A stretch of DNA of 64,000 nucleotides from Asparagopsis taxiformis (GCA_030407315.1 JALQPE010001780.1:124001-188000); one strand, 5' to 3'; counted from the first letter of the stretch, positions 8,932-20,493 are shown. A program made the numbers and translations. Notes: generated by a model from the letters alone, not told the origin.

Positions 8932-11100
8932 TCATTGTTTAATTTCTATCACATGAACAGGTAATACAGATGGTTGTTCTATTGAAGACGGTTTTCTCCC
9001 TGGAACAACCTGTGCATCATTCTCGACAGAAAAATTGCCGTCTGTCATCAGTGTAGCGTGTTCCAAATCTTCCATAGGATGTTTCTTTCCGACCTTTGGT
9101 AGAGATGACCTATAACCCGCTCTTACCTTTTCAGTTTGCTTAAATAACCCCTGGAGCTTCTCCATATTTGTTTCTGTGCGCGCAAACACATCATCGAATG
9201 AACAGAATTCAAGTTCCGATCTGGCAACATGACGTTCATACGATTGGATCTTACCATCTCTTCGATCCCTATCTTTTGAATACTCGATACCGTGAACTTT
9301 GCTGCTCATATCGTTTTCGATATCAAGACAAACTTCCTCGGCATCACAATCTTTCCCATAGGTGCAATAAACACTCGCTATATTTTCCCAACTTTGATTC
9401 CCGGTCCCGTGATTGAAAAACTTTTTGGATTGTTCGAGAGCTCGTAGCACCGCTTTGCCGTGCTTTTCATGTGCTGCCGCTCTGCTCGCAATGTCGGACG
9501 GTCGTCTTCTTCTCACCACAGCATTTGAAGGTCTTGGTACCTCCAATCCTGGAGAGGGGGGTTTCGCGGCTTTGATAGATTGCAGTCTGCAAAATCTGTT
9601 TTGTTTCATTTTGTTGTTCTCCAGAGCGTTAGCCCTCCTCTTCCTCGTGTCAAGAGTGCCAGAACTGAGTAGATCTGATCGGAATGATTTATCAGCCACA
9701 GTTCCAGTTGCAAAAGAATCACCGTTCTGATGACGGCGCGCTGAGCTGACGTCATGTTTACACGTCGAATCTTGTGCCTTGAGTTCTTCTCGCTCTGGGA
9801 GAGATATCTCAACAGTGGCCATGGGATAATTATAATCCAATGTACCTTCTAGTCGAACTCGTTTGCTCCCTCTTCGTTGTACATCCGCCATTTTCCGGCG
9901 TTTCTGTTCGACATCGCGCTCAGCAAGTAATCCGACAGCATTGTCGAAACCCATGGGTTCAGGGTGGTTCGCTTGCGCCACAACCGCAGATTGCACGCGC
10001 AGGCTGGTTGGGAAAAGATCACTCACTTTGAATACTGGTAGGCTAGATACTGCTTCTGGTACAGCAGACACCGCTAAACGGTTCGGGGCACACATGAAAT
10101 TCTGGTGGTAATCAAAAACGTCCAATGCGCGGATGGCGAACGGTGATAGCGGGGGGACAAGAAGTACTGCACATGTGGAGGGCGTGCCATGCCAAAACGC
10201 CCAGAATCTGTGAGTGCCTATTCGAAGAAGGAGAGAAACTCCACTGCGACGCCATTGATCGCAGAAGGCAGTTGTGATGATAGGGCTTTCTGAGGAGATG
10301 ACCAAGTTGAATGCGTGGTATGCATCTACAAATGCGCCCATGACTGGAAGGGCGTGAGAAGCTGAAACAATTTCGGCTGAAAGACCAGACAAATCACGAA
10401 GTTGCTTCGCAGATAAGGGGTGTTGGAGGCGCTCTCCATGCCTGGACAGCTCTGTGAGCTGGAACCCATGCAAGATCTGAGGTTGGGGACTGGTGTGTGC
10501 TGCGAAACACAGGGCGCCACGCCAGACAACTCGTGGCTGGTCGGATTCAAGGCGCGAGAGCGTTGTACGGAATGCGGTGAGCGCGGCAGCGCCTTGGAAA
10601 CAGTGAGTCGCTATAAACATTGCGTCGTAGTCTGCCAAGTCAGATACTGGGAGCTCCCCGTCTACAAGGAGAGTTACCTGGAGTGGGCGGGTGTGTGTGG
10701 ACTGAACGTAGTCAGGGAGGGAGCGCAGGGCGTGGCAGATTTCACATATGTCGCGTATAAGATGATCCGGTAGTTCGTTGATTGTCAGCGGAGGAATCAT
10801 GATGAAGATTGTAGAATGGCAAGCGTTTTGAAGATGTTGTACAAGGCCTGCGGAACCCAACTTGGTGAAAGGTCGGCCGTTGCGCGGCGCCCATCGACCG
10901 CCGGTCAGTTTGGTTGATGCATGGTTGGCGCCCGGAGCCGCATAATATCGCTGCAAGAATTTGACGGGTGGTTGGGGATGTTGGAGTTGGGAAGTTGCGC
11001 AGTTGGGAGGTTTGAGAAATTGATCAGTTATGGATAGGAAGGAGACATCTGCTGAGCCTACGACGATAGCAACGGCAGGATGTCTCTGAATGTCGGGCAT
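8932..11100 (-). CDS. Unrecognised 722-residue protein with disordered basic C-terminal half
   Basis: This long single-exon frame starts at ATG 11100. I do not recognise it. The N-terminal ~370 residues look globular, with alternating hydrophobic strands and helices (AIVVGSADVSF, QVTLLVDGELP, FWAFWHG, AVLLVPPLSPFAIRAL). They end in a segment rich in Val/Ala/Pro. From about residue 400 the protein becomes polar and basic (EQKRRKMADVQRRGSKRVR, KRRANALENNKMK, VVRRRRPSD), which suggests nuclear localisation. The extreme C-terminus is acidic and polar, with a short helical stretch (ETNMEKLQGLFKQTEKVR). The layout (folded head, basic unstructured tail) is common in chromatin and replication factors, but no motif supports a specific name. 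It lies upstream of and co-oriented with nothing obviously related. A shorter start at the internal MIPPL (about residue 100) is possible. Confidence 0.75.
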   Translation of the reverse strand: MPDIQRHPAVAIVVGSADVSFLSITDQFLKPPNCATSQLQHPQPPVKFLQRYYAAPGANHASTKLTGGRWAPRNGRPFTKLGSAGLVQHLQNACHSTIFIMIPPLTINELPDHLIRDICEICHALRSLPDYVQSTHTRPLQVTLLVDGELPVSDLADYDAMFIATHCFQGAAALTAFRTTLSRLESDQPRVVWRGALCFAAHTSPQPQILHGFQLTELSRHGERLQHPLSAKQLRDLSGLSAEIVSASHALPVMGAFVDAYHAFNLVISSESPIITTAFCDQWRRSGVSLLLRIGTHRFWAFWHGTPSTCAVLLVPPLSPFAIRALDVFDYHQNFMCAPNRLAVSAVPEAVSSLPVFKVSDLFPTSLRVQSAVVAQANHPEPMGFDNAVGLLAERDVEQKRRKMADVQRRGSKRVRLEGTLDYNYPMATVEISLPEREELKAQDSTCKHDVSSARRHQNGDSFATGTVADKSFRSDLLSSGTLDTRKRRANALENNKMKQNRFCRLQSIKAAKPPSPGLEVPRPSNAVVRRRRPSDIASRAAAHEKHGKAVLRALEQSKKFFNHGTGNQSWENIASVYCTYGKDCDAEEVCLDIENDMSSKVHGIEYSKDRDRRDGKIQSYERHVARSELEFCSFDDVFARTETNMEKLQGLFKQTEKVRAGYRSSLPKVGKKHPMEDLEHATLMTDGNFSVENDAQVVPGRKPSSIEQPSVLPVHVIEIKQ

Positions 11101-11422
11101 GGCAAACGGAGACTAGAAGGGCGTGTATGTGTTAGACTGGTTTGGAAAAGTCTGCGAAGAGGGTAGCGGCTGGGAAGGGTAGGGTAAGAGTGGCGCCGAT
11201 GAGTGGGTACAAAGTACGGCAGCGGAAATTCCCGCCAAATCTGAAGCGTTGAAAGTGGCGTTTGCTGGTGTGAGAGAATTCGTTGATGACAAGAGATGGT
11301 TGGAATAAATTTGAAATTAAAATTTCAATGTTGGTCACAGTTGATTTCAGATGATGGGCTGTTTCTGTCCCCGAAATCAACTGCGCGCGTGACAGCTCCT
11401 TCCAAACTCTTCCGCATCCTGC
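11101..11422. other. Spacer between two minus-strand genes
   Basis: This should contain the promoter of the unrecognised gene ending at 8932 and the 3' end of no other gene except MnmA upstream. I see no RNA gene or repeat in it. Confidence 0.5.
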
Positions 11423-12628
11423 TCAATACAAACTAGTCTCTTGCTCGTCACCAACTTCGACCGGCACGTTGATTCCAGCTCTATCATCTAAAGGCCATGC
11501 AGCGCCAAGACAAACATCTCCATCATACAACACGACCGCTTGTCCTGCTGCAACCCTTCTTACGCGTTGACTAAACCTAATATGCACTCTGCCGTCCCCT
11601 CTCGCAATCACGAAGCACGTCATTCTATCCGCAGTAGAACACGTCTTACATTCCAACCAAACGCCTTTGTCCACACCGTCAGCCTCCACACCCGAAATCC
11701 AATCCACCCTCGCGCAAACAATCTCTTCAGTGAAAAGGCGTTGATGTGAACAACCTCTCGCGACAATTACATCACATCCTCTCTTTCCAACGACGTACAA
11801 AGCCTGCGCACGCCCCCCGATCCTTGCGCGCTGACCGGTCGTAAACGCGTGCGCTGGTCTATCCAAAGCGCCGACCACCATTCCAGAATCCACGTCCACA
11901 AAGTTGCCAGCCGCGCCCGCAAGATACCGCTCCAGAAAGGGCGCCATGCGTCGTTTTCCCACGAAACAAATCCCCCTCGAGGACCTCGCATGCGCCGCCG
12001 CCAAACCAGCCTCCTGTGCGATAGTCCGTACTTCGCTTTTGAGCAGTGCACCCACCGGAAACATGGCGTGCTTCAGACGTGACCCGCGTACACTCGCTAG
12101 AAAGTACGACTGGTCCTTGCGTGCATCCTTCGCTGCAAGCAATTCTGCGAGTCCATTTCTGTCCCGGACTCGCGCGTAATGGCCGGTAGCAAAACGCCGC
12201 TTTCCTTCCGCCGCCAGTCGCTCGGGGAACGCACCGAATTTCACGGCGCGGTTACATGCCAGATCCGGGTTGGGCGTGCTGCCATTCCGTAAACCACTGA
12301 GGAATACACCGTCGAATACTTCGGTCCAGTACTCCCGAACAAAGTTGTACACCTGCAGTGGTGCTATATCGAGCGCTTTTGCTGATTGTTCCGCCGCGCG
12401 CAATTCAGCCTCGAAACAGGAGCTGCCCTCCTTTTCATCGTCACTGTCGTCCCAGCAACGGAATAGAACTGGTTGTACTTTCCAACCGCGTTCGCGGAGT
12501 AGCAGACCTGCTACGGAGGAATCTACGCCGCCGGAAAGAGCAAGCGTTACTGACGATTCCGCTGCACTGAGGGGAGGAGAGATCTGACTTACAGCGCGAT
12601 CTATGAGCGTCTTAGCGCGAATGGTCAT
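11423..12628 (-). CDS. mnmA: tRNA-specific 2-thiouridylase (MnmA/TRMU family)
   Basis: MnmA/TRMU (Mtu1) thiolates uridine 34 of tRNA-Lys, -Glu and -Gln in bacteria, mitochondria and plastids, using ATP and a persulfide relay. The 401-residue product starts at ATG 12628. It has the PP-loop ATPase motif SGGVDSS near residue 31, the first catalytic cysteine in the NPDLACNRAVKF motif, the TGHYARV block, KDQSYFL, and the second catalytic cysteine in GICFVG. The C-terminal beta-barrel follows (TTGQRARIGG, LYVVGK, VRRVAAGQAVVLYDG). Length and motif order match the family. In a eukaryote it would act in an organelle; the short N-terminal extension (MTIRAKTLIDRAV) could be a targeting peptide, though I cannot tell plastid from mitochondrion. 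The AP endonuclease gene lies 170 bp upstream in the same orientation. Confidence 0.95.
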   Translation of the reverse strand: MTIRAKTLIDRAVSQISPPLSAAESSVTLALSGGVDSSVAGLLLRERGWKVQPVLFRCWDDSDDEKEGSSCFEAELRAAEQSAKALDIAPLQVYNFVREYWTEVFDGVFLSGLRNGSTPNPDLACNRAVKFGAFPERLAAEGKRRFATGHYARVRDRNGLAELLAAKDARKDQSYFLASVRGSRLKHAMFPVGALLKSEVRTIAQEAGLAAAHARSSRGICFVGKRRMAPFLERYLAGAAGNFVDVDSGMVVGALDRPAHAFTTGQRARIGGRAQALYVVGKRGCDVIVARGCSHQRLFTEEIVCARVDWISGVEADGVDKGVWLECKTCSTADRMTCFVIARGDGRVHIRFSQRVRRVAAGQAVVLYDGDVCLGAAWPLDDRAGINVPVEVGDEQETSLY

Positions 12629-12798
12629 GAGGTGTAAACGTTCCGAGTACTGTTACTTTCAATACTTGGACTGCGGATGAGACTAACGACTTTTTACGTT
12701 GAACAAAATATCCGGCCTGAAATTCACTTGTACACTCTTCACATCTTGTCTTCACCGCTCGGATGTCCATCGGTAGATAGCTTCCCAATCGCATACAA

Positions 12799-14254
12799 TT
12801 AAACACTATCTATCTCGCCATTGTGTGCACTATTGCTGTCTCTTCTTTCAGGTGCACTTTTTCCATCCGACTTCGAGTTACTGTCCATTTTAATGACCAC
12901 CGGAGAGTGATCTGAGCCCAAAAACCCCGTGCGTTCCACCCCATGCCCCGTAATTTGTATGCTGCGCAACCGAGGGAATATTCGCCTTGCTATGATGCAA
13001 TGGTCGATTCGCATACCTCTTCCACCATGCTTTCCGGTGGAAATACCACGCCAGCTGAATTCAGTTTCTTGCCCGTGTCCAACCAACTCTCGATAGCCGT
13101 CCAACAAATCCCCGCAAGCGAGGATGCTAGCGAAGCGCTTCCTTTCTCCTTCTGTACATCCCGGCTGTCCAATATCTTCCACAGCTAACGCTTGCACATC
13201 GAAATCTTTTTTCGCGTTTCGTCCTCCAACCTGCTTTCGGAAGAATGCCGGATGAGAGAGATCCTCGTCCTGTGGTGCAACATTCTATTGATTTGGACAC
13301 GTTCACATTTTGTGAGATCAGAGTCAGAAACAGTTGCTAGTAATGTTGGAAATACAGTCGTGTCATAACTAAACGTACCAAATCGCCCACCCACATGACT
13401 GGTATCCCTTTCTCTTTCTTGCCCGCCATAAAGGTCTCCATCTTTCCATCCCATGCTCGTCTGCGTTCGAAATGGTCATGCTCCCACCCGTTATTCGGAG
13501 AATACCTATTACATGATCGCAAAAAGTCAGCTTCTCGCCAAATGCCGCTATGCGGTTCCAGATTCGACTGGATATACGTACGTGTGAAGGATGGAAAATG
13601 TTTCAAACTTGGCTAAAATAACGCGACCGTCTGAGTCATGAACGGCCGCCTTCACATCTTTGCCGTCTAAATTATACCTCACATGGCTTGGGAGTCGCAT
13701 CGTTTCAGTGTTCACGAGCATTGCAGTTCCGGCATATTTTGTATCTGCCAAGCTGAAATACGTCTTATAAACCGACAATTCCTTGCTGAACAAGAACTTG
13801 TTCGTTATAGCCACATCCTCGAGAGACTTCTTATCAGAATCTCTCATACGAGAGCGAAACCACTTTGTATTCGGCCCTGGTTTGCCAGATGCACAGTTAT
13901 TTGCAGAGGCAATACGAACTTCACTCAGAAATATAACGTCTGGCCTATGCTCCAGTATAAATGCTTTGATATCTTTGTCGTCTCCTGAACGCAACCGGCT
14001 CGTCAGCCCATTGCAATTCCATGCCTGGTGTTTCGATGTAGACAGAACATAGAAAGAATTAGTCTATTCTGAATTTAAGAACCTATTCTCACGAACCATG
14101 GATAGGATAACCGGTCGGATTGACCACATACCACAATAACGTGAGGATCACCATTAAGGTTATTGTCAGGTTCATTTCCTTGGCCAGACCTCGCACGCTT
14201 TGGGTTTGCTCCATTCCCTGCTGTTGTCGTTTTTCGCTTGAAAAATCCGTTCAT
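12799..14254 (-). CDS. AP endonuclease of the exonuclease III/APE1 family, four exons
   Basis: These Mg-dependent nucleases cut DNA at abasic sites in base-excision repair. Exons in transcript order are 14254-14132, 14024-13582, 13505-13379 and 13284-12799, giving 392 residues. All junctions keep frame and use GT-AG, with donors GTATGT, GTACGT and GTACGT. Splicing restores the family motifs in order: AWNCNGL with the metal-site Asn, FLSEVRI with the metal-site Glu, YSPNNG, GDLNVAP with the catalytic Asp-Asn pair, CTEGERKRF, RIDHCII, and GSDHSPV with the catalytic Asp-His. The N-terminus (NGFFKRKTTTAGNGANPKRAR) is basic and probably nuclear-localising. The start is the only ATG upstream in exon 1 that is in frame. 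Its upstream region is shared divergently with the uL3 gene. The model is strong because every catalytic motif appears only after splicing. Confidence 0.93.
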
Positions 14255-14783
14255 TTCTAGGAGGATGCAAGACTATAGCTGATGAGAAAGCCGAACAATC
14301 AACAATATGATCCCGCTCGTTCGGTGCAGAAAACTCGCTCTGGACGCTGAGATGTGATCCCAATGCCGTTTCGGTACAGATCAAGTTCTCGACACGTGTC
14401 ATCATTTTCAATATGCACAGGGCGCTGAAGACTTCCAGAAACGCACAAATAGGAATGAGCCACTTGCCACCATACTATTCCCTATTCAGCTAGGTTTACC
14501 TATGATAACACCATTTCACAATAAGCAGTAGAAACCCGATCTGACATCCAATCCGCATCTGGATTTGCCCATTCCATGTTATGATAAACATGGCAAATTT
14601 TTTTCATTTTATTGATCCTTGTAACCTGCCTTGTCGGCGTCACCGACGGCGCCGAAATCCAGTCGAGTGCTATTGTCGCATCTTGTACACCGCCCTATGC
14701 TAACCCCTTCATCTGCACACGACATCTTCAATTGGTGAACTTTTCGGTTGTGGGGCCTGTCGTTGCAGCAAACAATTGCAATC
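14255..14783. promoter_or_regulatory. Divergent promoter region between AP endonuclease and uL3
   Basis: This 529-bp spacer separates head-to-head genes, so it must carry both promoters. The part next to uL3 has pyrimidine runs (CTTTTCGGTTG). I see no clear TATA box. Confidence 0.45.
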
Positions 14784-15956
14784 ATGTCGCACAGAAAGTT
14801 TGAAGCGCCCCGACATGGATCTCTGGCGTTCCTCCCGAAAAAGCGTTCCTCGCGTCACCGCGGAAAGGTCAAGGCCTTCCCCAAGGATGACCCCAGTAAG
14901 CCGTGCCACCTCACAGCCTTTATGGGCTACAAGGCCGGTATGACCCATATCGTTCGCGATGTGGATAAGCCTGGGTCTAAACTCCATAAGAAGGAGGTAG
15001 TCGAGGCTGTCACCATCCTCGAAACGCCCCCCATTGTCGCTGTTGGTGTTGTCGGCTACGTTGAGACCCCGTATGGTCTGCGATCCCTCACCACTGTCTG
15101 GGCGGGTCATCTTTCCGATGAGGTGAAGCGTCGCTTCTACAAGAATTGGTACAAGAGCAAGAAGAAGGCTTTCTCAAAGTACGCCAAGAAGTACTCAGAT
15201 TCCGTCCAGGATATCGATTCCGAACTTGAGAGGATCACCAAGCATTGCTCTGTTGTTCGCGTTCTTGTTCATACCCAGATTCGCAAAATCAAACTTGCGC
15301 AGAAGAAGGCCCATCTGATGGAGGTGCAGATCAACGGTGGTAGCATTGCGGATAAGGTCGCTTACGCGAAGGGTCTCTTCGAGAAGACAATCGACGTCAA
15401 TGCAGTGTTCAAGAAGGATGAGATGATTGACTGCATTGGTGTCACAAAGGGTCATGGCTTCGAGGGTGTCGTCACTAGATGGGGTGTCACGCGTCTGCCG
15501 CGTAAAACACATCGTGGTCTCAGGAAGGTCGCTTGTATCGGTGCATGGCATCCCGCCCGTGTTGGTTACACTGTTGCGCGTGCCGGTCAACGTGGTTACT
15601 TCCATCGAACACAGATTAACCTCAAGGTGTACCGTATCGGCGCAAAGGACAATCCCACAAGTGCAACCACTAATTTCGATCTGACTGAGAAATCTATTAC
15701 ACCAATGGGAGGCTTCCCGCATTACGGTACCGTTCGTGAGGATTGGGTCATGGTTAAGGGAGCAGTTGTTGGTACGCGTAAGCGTGTGATCACTTTGCGA
15801 AAGAGTCTGTTTCCGCAAACTTCCCGTGCAGCTCAAGAGGAGATTGATCTCAAGTTTATTGATACATCTTCTAAGCATGGTCACGGACGCTTCCAGACCG
15901 GTACCGAGAAGAAGAAGTATGAAGGTACACTCAAGCGTGATACTATTACTGCGTAA
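14784..15956 (+). CDS. RPL3: 60S ribosomal protein uL3 (RPL3)
   Basis: uL3 is a core protein of the large ribosomal subunit, reaching from the surface to near the peptidyl-transferase centre. The 390-residue frame starts at ATG 14784 with the diagnostic [14 protein letters not shown]; the earlier in-frame ATG at 14748 would add 12 unrelated residues. Further signatures are [42 protein letters not shown] and the conserved [15 protein letters not shown] loop, which holds the His that is methylated in other eukaryotes. FPHYG and [12 protein letters not shown] follow. There are no introns. Codon use is biased to GGT, GTC and CGT, as expected for a highly expressed gene, and differs from its neighbours. 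This is a certain identification. Confidence 0.98.
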   Translation: MSHRKFEAPRHGSLAFLPKKRSSRHRGKVKAFPKDDPSKPCHLTAFMGYKAGMTHIVRDVDKPGSKLHKKEVVEAVTILETPPIVAVGVVGYVETPYGLRSLTTVWAGHLSDEVKRRFYKNWYKSKKKAFSKYAKKYSDSVQDIDSELERITKHCSVVRVLVHTQIRKIKLAQKKAHLMEVQINGGSIADKVAYAKGLFEKTIDVNAVFKKDEMIDCIGVTKGHGFEGVVTRWGVTRLPRKTHRGLRKVACIGAWHPARVGYTVARAGQRGYFHRTQINLKVYRIGAKDNPTSATTNFDLTEKSITPMGGFPHYGTVREDWVMVKGAVVGTRKRVITLRKSLFPQTSRAAQEEIDLKFIDTSSKHGHGRFQTGTEKKKYEGTLKRDTITA

Positions 15957-16200
15957 TAAACAGTGTTTTTCTGGTGTCTACTCTGCGATATTCTTCTACT
16001 TATAGCTAATGTGATCAGGACGCACAAAATCTTTTTAAGTTAGAAGGTAGTGGAGTATGGAGTCACTAGGCCCCACTGTCAATTGTATGGATATTGGTGT
16101 ATTGTTTCCATAGGAGAGTCCGTTTCTATGTGAACATATTATGAACAACTACTCAGGACCATCATCATCTGTCTACTTGGTTTCTTGAGTGCTATTCACA

Positions 16201-17027
16201 TTATGAGTGGTCGCGTGAAGAACTTGGTCCAGCTTGGGAACAAGTATGCTTCCTCAGTTGGGAAATTTGCTTGAAGTCTGCTCCGCATTTTTTGCAAACA
16301 AATGGCCTCTGATCGTAATGAACCAGAGACCTGTGCCTTTGGAGACCATCCTTAAAAGCGAAGGATGATGAGCAGAACTCGCATGGAAAAGGTCGCTCGT
16401 TGAGGTGGACAGATTTCTTGTGTTTGCTCAAATTGCCTGGGAGGCGGGGGGTAGTAGTGGTGTTGGAGAGTAAGAAAGGTTAGCAAAGGGGGATTTGGGA
16501 ATAGAAATGGGATGTTGGTTGATTGGTCGGCTTACCCTTTTCGCCAAACTTTTTTTGACAGATGTCGCAAGTGTAAGGGCGTAGCTTGTCGTGAACAGTT
16601 CTGCGAGAATTAGGGATTAGCATGTGGGACGGGGAGAGGAATGGGTGGACTGTAAAGAGAGGGAAACGAACCGTTTGTGCTTCAAAGCATCGTGACTTTG
16701 GGCAAATGTGGCGGAACAGGATTCACATCGGAATCTGCGCTGGCCAGTTGTCGAGGAGGTCGGGGACTTTTTTTCGGAGCGACTTCGGGAAGGTTGTGGT
16801 TGGGTTGAGGAGTGATTGGGTGGACTCGTTTGTTGTTGATTTAGGAGAAAAGACACCTCAAGCTTGGGACTGCGCTTACTACTGGCGGCTGATCCGTCTG
16901 TGACCAAATTTTGGTCACTCCTACTGGAAAGCCCCATGTCTGAGTGCCTAGCTGAGTTTGTTCGTGGTCGGTTTTCTGGGAGCGAGGGCTGTCTCGGTGG
17001 CATTGTTGGTGAAAATTTGGAAACCAT
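16201..17027 (-). CDS. C2H2 zinc-finger protein with four tandem fingers, three exons
   Basis: Probable DNA-binding transcription factor. Exons in transcript order are 17027-16672, 16600-16536 and 16436-16201, giving 218 residues. Splicing joins the halves of two fingers. Finger 1 (FRCESC, ending ALKHKRTVH) is completed across intron 1. Finger 2 (YTCDIC, GNLSKHKKSVH) is completed across intron 2. Finger 3 is FPCEFC with LQRHRSLVH. Finger 4, FVCKKC with LRKHTC, is C2HC rather than C2H2. The N-terminal ~95 residues are Ser/Pro/Gln-rich and probably disordered. It is tail-to-tail with uL3, with 244 bp between. I chose the ATG at 17027; a later one is in frame nine codons on. Target genes cannot be inferred. 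Confidence 0.85.
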
Positions 17028-17885
17028 TTACATGCAATGAGTTGAGGAAGAAATAAGCATTGTGTCTAGCATGACGGCGGCCGTAGCATAGGTGTGAAGG
17101 ACGGATGTTTGTGTGAGCGAGTCGAGCGGGGGGGGTGGGGGCGGACGAGTGTGGTGTGGTGTGTGTTAGGTATGTAGAGGAAGTGACAACAAAGTGGTGT
17201 TGACAACACGCAAGGCAATAGAGTACGGACGGCGCCGCGAGGGGGGAGACGGAGGAATCAAAAAACATTATAGGTGAAAACTATGCAGGCACGAAGCGGG
17301 GGTGGGGCGCGGCGGTGTGGTCAGGTCCTGGGAGAAAGCTTATGAAACAATTGATTGGAGGGCAGATCACGAGAGTTTTACGTCCAGTGCGTCGCTTGGC
17401 GTCGTCGCGTCGTGTTGGGTTGCGTCGTGTTGCGTCCACTATGGTGTAGCAAGTGATGTGCGAAAACCTAAGTCACGCTGTGTGAAGTGACTTGAATGGC
17501 TGTGTGCTGTGTCGTGCACATCTACGGTAATGTGCAGCACATGGGTGTGAGCGGACGAGCGAGCGTTGTGCGCTGTTGGGCACGAGTGAGAATTGCAGCG
17601 AGGCAGGCAGGCGCAGTGCGCGGACCCCAAAGCTGTAGACACAGGGCACGGCGCGCGGGCGCGGCGTGGCGTGGCGCGCACACAGTTGAAAGCGGTCCAA
17701 TGCGTCGAATCTATAAATATAGTGAGCGCGCCGCGGTGCCCGTTTACTAATGATGCATGCAGCAAAAAGCATTTTTAATGTCAAGCGCACATTAGAGCAC
17801 ATCTGGTTGAGCTGGGAGATCAATGATGATGATGGTTGATTCCAGCACAGCACATCACATCACGGTTTAGCTTCCACGCACATTA

Positions 17886-17910
17886 GTGTGTGTGCGTGTG
17901 TGCGCGCGCT
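17886..17910. repeat. GT/GC dinucleotide repeat
   Basis: An alternating GTGTGTGTGCGTGTGTGCGCGCG run, purely alternating pyrimidine-purine, so it could adopt Z-DNA. Confidence 0.8.
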
Positions 17911-18225
17911 TATTCGAAAGTTCCACGTAGAATGGATGGATGTGTTTGTTGGGATCAGAAAGTGATGCATGTTTGCCTGGTTTTATATGAACAAGAACGT
18001 AAGAAACGTGCGGCAATTAAGCGATGCGTTTGCTGCCATTCCACTCACTAGTGGACGGTGTCGTTGCGCCCGGGAGACTCGGCAGTAGCGGTGGCGGCAG
18101 ATACTGGTTGCCAGCAGGCCAGGGCAAGGCAGGCCAGACGGGTCGGAGCGCGACGCGGCGCAGCGTAGCGCACCGCGCTGTGCTACACTACCGTGCAGGG
18201 GTACCCAACGGTAGCCTTGGACAAG

Positions 18226-18249
18226 TACACACACACACAAACACACACA
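18226..18249. repeat. CA dinucleotide microsatellite
   Basis: A run of AC units interrupted by a single AA, inside the gene-poor island. Confidence 0.85.
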
Positions 18250-19661
18250 GCGCCTACGGTGTCGTGTGCGTGCAGTGCAATGGTGAAGGGTTAGATACAG
18301 GATAAAATATCGCAAATCATCAATATGATTTAAAGATTCATGACTGGGGAAAGCACCGCACAGCGGAGAAAATGTGTCATACATAACGAAACATAGTTTT
18401 CATCCTTTTTTCTGTTATTTTTAGAAATGGAACGGAAACCATGACCGGGAGGCGAGCGATTGGAGGGTGCGCGGCAGAAACTTTGACCGCGCCGTGTACG
18501 ATCACGGCACACTTGCAGTGCAGCGGCCAATCAAGGCCGATTAAACATTGGCCTGTGGCCCGCGTACGGTCGACGCTATTCACATCACGCAATTGCATCG
18601 TGCCCGATAAATGAAACACATGAATCAACCATTCCACTCGGTCACTCATTGTTTCGTTTCAAAGCCGACTGCACGCAACAAGAGCAAGGCAGCAACACAC
18701 CGACACGGTTGGCGCAAACCAAGCAAACGATCCATCGCTGCGAACAAAGCGTGCACATGCATGTACCTGTGCATACATACATGTAGCACAGTGAAACATT
18801 GTGGACTTGTGGAAAGCACAATGATGTCGGCTAACTTCTGCCCGCCGCCCTCGCTCGGTTTCAATACAATCATTGCAGCACTGCAGTACAGTTTGAATTC
18901 AGAAAATGCGCTGCCGGCGACCGACCGACCGTAACTCACATGCGACGGCGTGCGACAGCCGTCACATGTCAACTTGGGAGCGCTGAGAGCAAATAATGAA
19001 GCGTTCCACGGCGTCGCGTCTGACAATATATTATTGAGATTATACAAACGTTTGTAACATACACAAATGCTCATTGCATGCAGGCGGGCGACGCAATGCA
19101 ATACCATGCAATGCGACGCCCAGTCGGCCGCTATTGCGCCTGAAAACGCATACACACACCAGCAGCAGATGCGCTCAATTGAGTAGAGGTAACAAGTGTC
19201 CAATACCCGCTGCCGCTGCGCCTGCACTTGATGCGTTGCGAGCGTCGGTCCACCCACCCGCGCCCGTCATTACGCGCTGTCGCAACTGATTGGTTGCCTC
19301 GCCGCATCCGCACAAATTGATTGGACTTGCCCGTCTTTCCGGTCCATTCGCTGTCCCAGCTTGCGTATATAAGCGCAACTTTGCGTTGGCGCAATCACGT
19401 GGCATCCTGCCCAAACGGCCTCTTTGCGTGACCGCAATGACAGACAGACACACACTCACTCACACACAGTCTGCGCTAGGCACCGCCACCACGCCTCGAC
19501 GCGCAGCACACCGCTGCCCTGCCCAGCCCACCTCAGCGCATGTGCAAACCTCCCTTGTCCCCGTCGCTCAACCTGAAAATCCACACAGTCAACAATAATT
19601 TCGCCCGCCCCGCCCCGCTCCGCTAAGCCCCGTGCCGTGCCGTGCACATTCTCGCTTGCAT

Positions 19662-19711
19662 CCATTCATTCATTGATTCATTCACTCGCTCGCTCGCTCG
19701 TTCACTCGCTT
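19662..19711. repeat. Tetranucleotide repeats (CATT)n then (CTCG)n
   Basis: Tandem CATT-type units change into CTCG units and then decay. It lies in the pyrimidine-rich part of the island and looks like a simple microsatellite. Confidence 0.8.
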
Positions 19712-20493
19712 GCGTGCAACTAGCCATACACTCGCCCGTCCGCTGTACTGCCGCAACGCTATAACAACAGTGTAATTGAATTTGTCATCGCGCTATCTCA
19801 TCTCGCCCCCACCCCGCAATCTCCTCCCGTGCATGCGCAGTAGAAATGAATTTACTCCACCCCGAAACTTTATCCATTCGTTCAAACCATATACGCGCCT
19901 GCAGTGCCGTTTACCTTCGACACGTAATTAAACCTAAACGATCGCACGCTGCATTCTCTCCCCTCTCGAGAACTCGCCCCGCCACTTTCTATCTACCACT
20001 GTCAGTCACATCAATCATTTACAAATTTCCTTCAAGAGTCCGTCCATCTTTTATACACTTCAACTCAACAGCTCTCGCCGCGCTCCCCACCCACCCGCCC
20101 GTCGCGCCGCGCCCCGCCGCGCCCGCCACGCCCCTCAACCATCCCCGCCAAACTTGCCACCTCCCTGCGCCACGTTGTCCCTCGACACCTACTTGTATCT
20201 TTTCGCCCTCGTTTTGACTCACGTCTTCTACCAGTTTGAGTAATCACTATTGCGTAATTCTCCCGCCCCGCTAGGTCCCACCCCGCCCTGCAGCCGCACT
20301 TTCCCTCATCACAATGTCGTAATGCTCCCATTACACTACTCCGTTGTCACGCACTCTAGACTTGTTCACCATGCAGCCTCCTCACATGTAAACACCATAC
20401 ATACGTAATCAACTTGCGACCCGCCCCCAACTAACTCTCTTTATTCTATTCATCCCCTGCACCGCACCGCAACGGCTGCACACCAAACTCTAT

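Larger units (their letters stand above)
17028..20493. other. 3.4-kb gene-poor island with microsatellites and strong base skew
   Basis: I see no credible protein gene. The first ~0.9 kb is G/T-rich on the plus strand, so a minus-strand leader of the zinc-finger gene would be pyrimidine-rich. From about 19,400 to 20,480 the plus strand becomes strongly C-rich. Between them are CA, GT and tetranucleotide repeats, CG-rich words and two TATA-like sites (TATAAATA near 17,712 and TATATAAG near 19,367). It could hold non-coding transcripts, long UTRs or decayed insertion DNA; sequence alone cannot decide. Confidence 0.5.

Noticed and set aside
8932..11100. Naming the 722-residue protein a Treslin/MTBP-type replication factor
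   Set aside because: Only a loose impression of a vWA-like head and basic tail; no motif supports it.
15195..15884. 229-codon minus-strand frame
   Set aside because: Antisense shadow of the uL3 gene, caused by its biased codon use. No family likeness.
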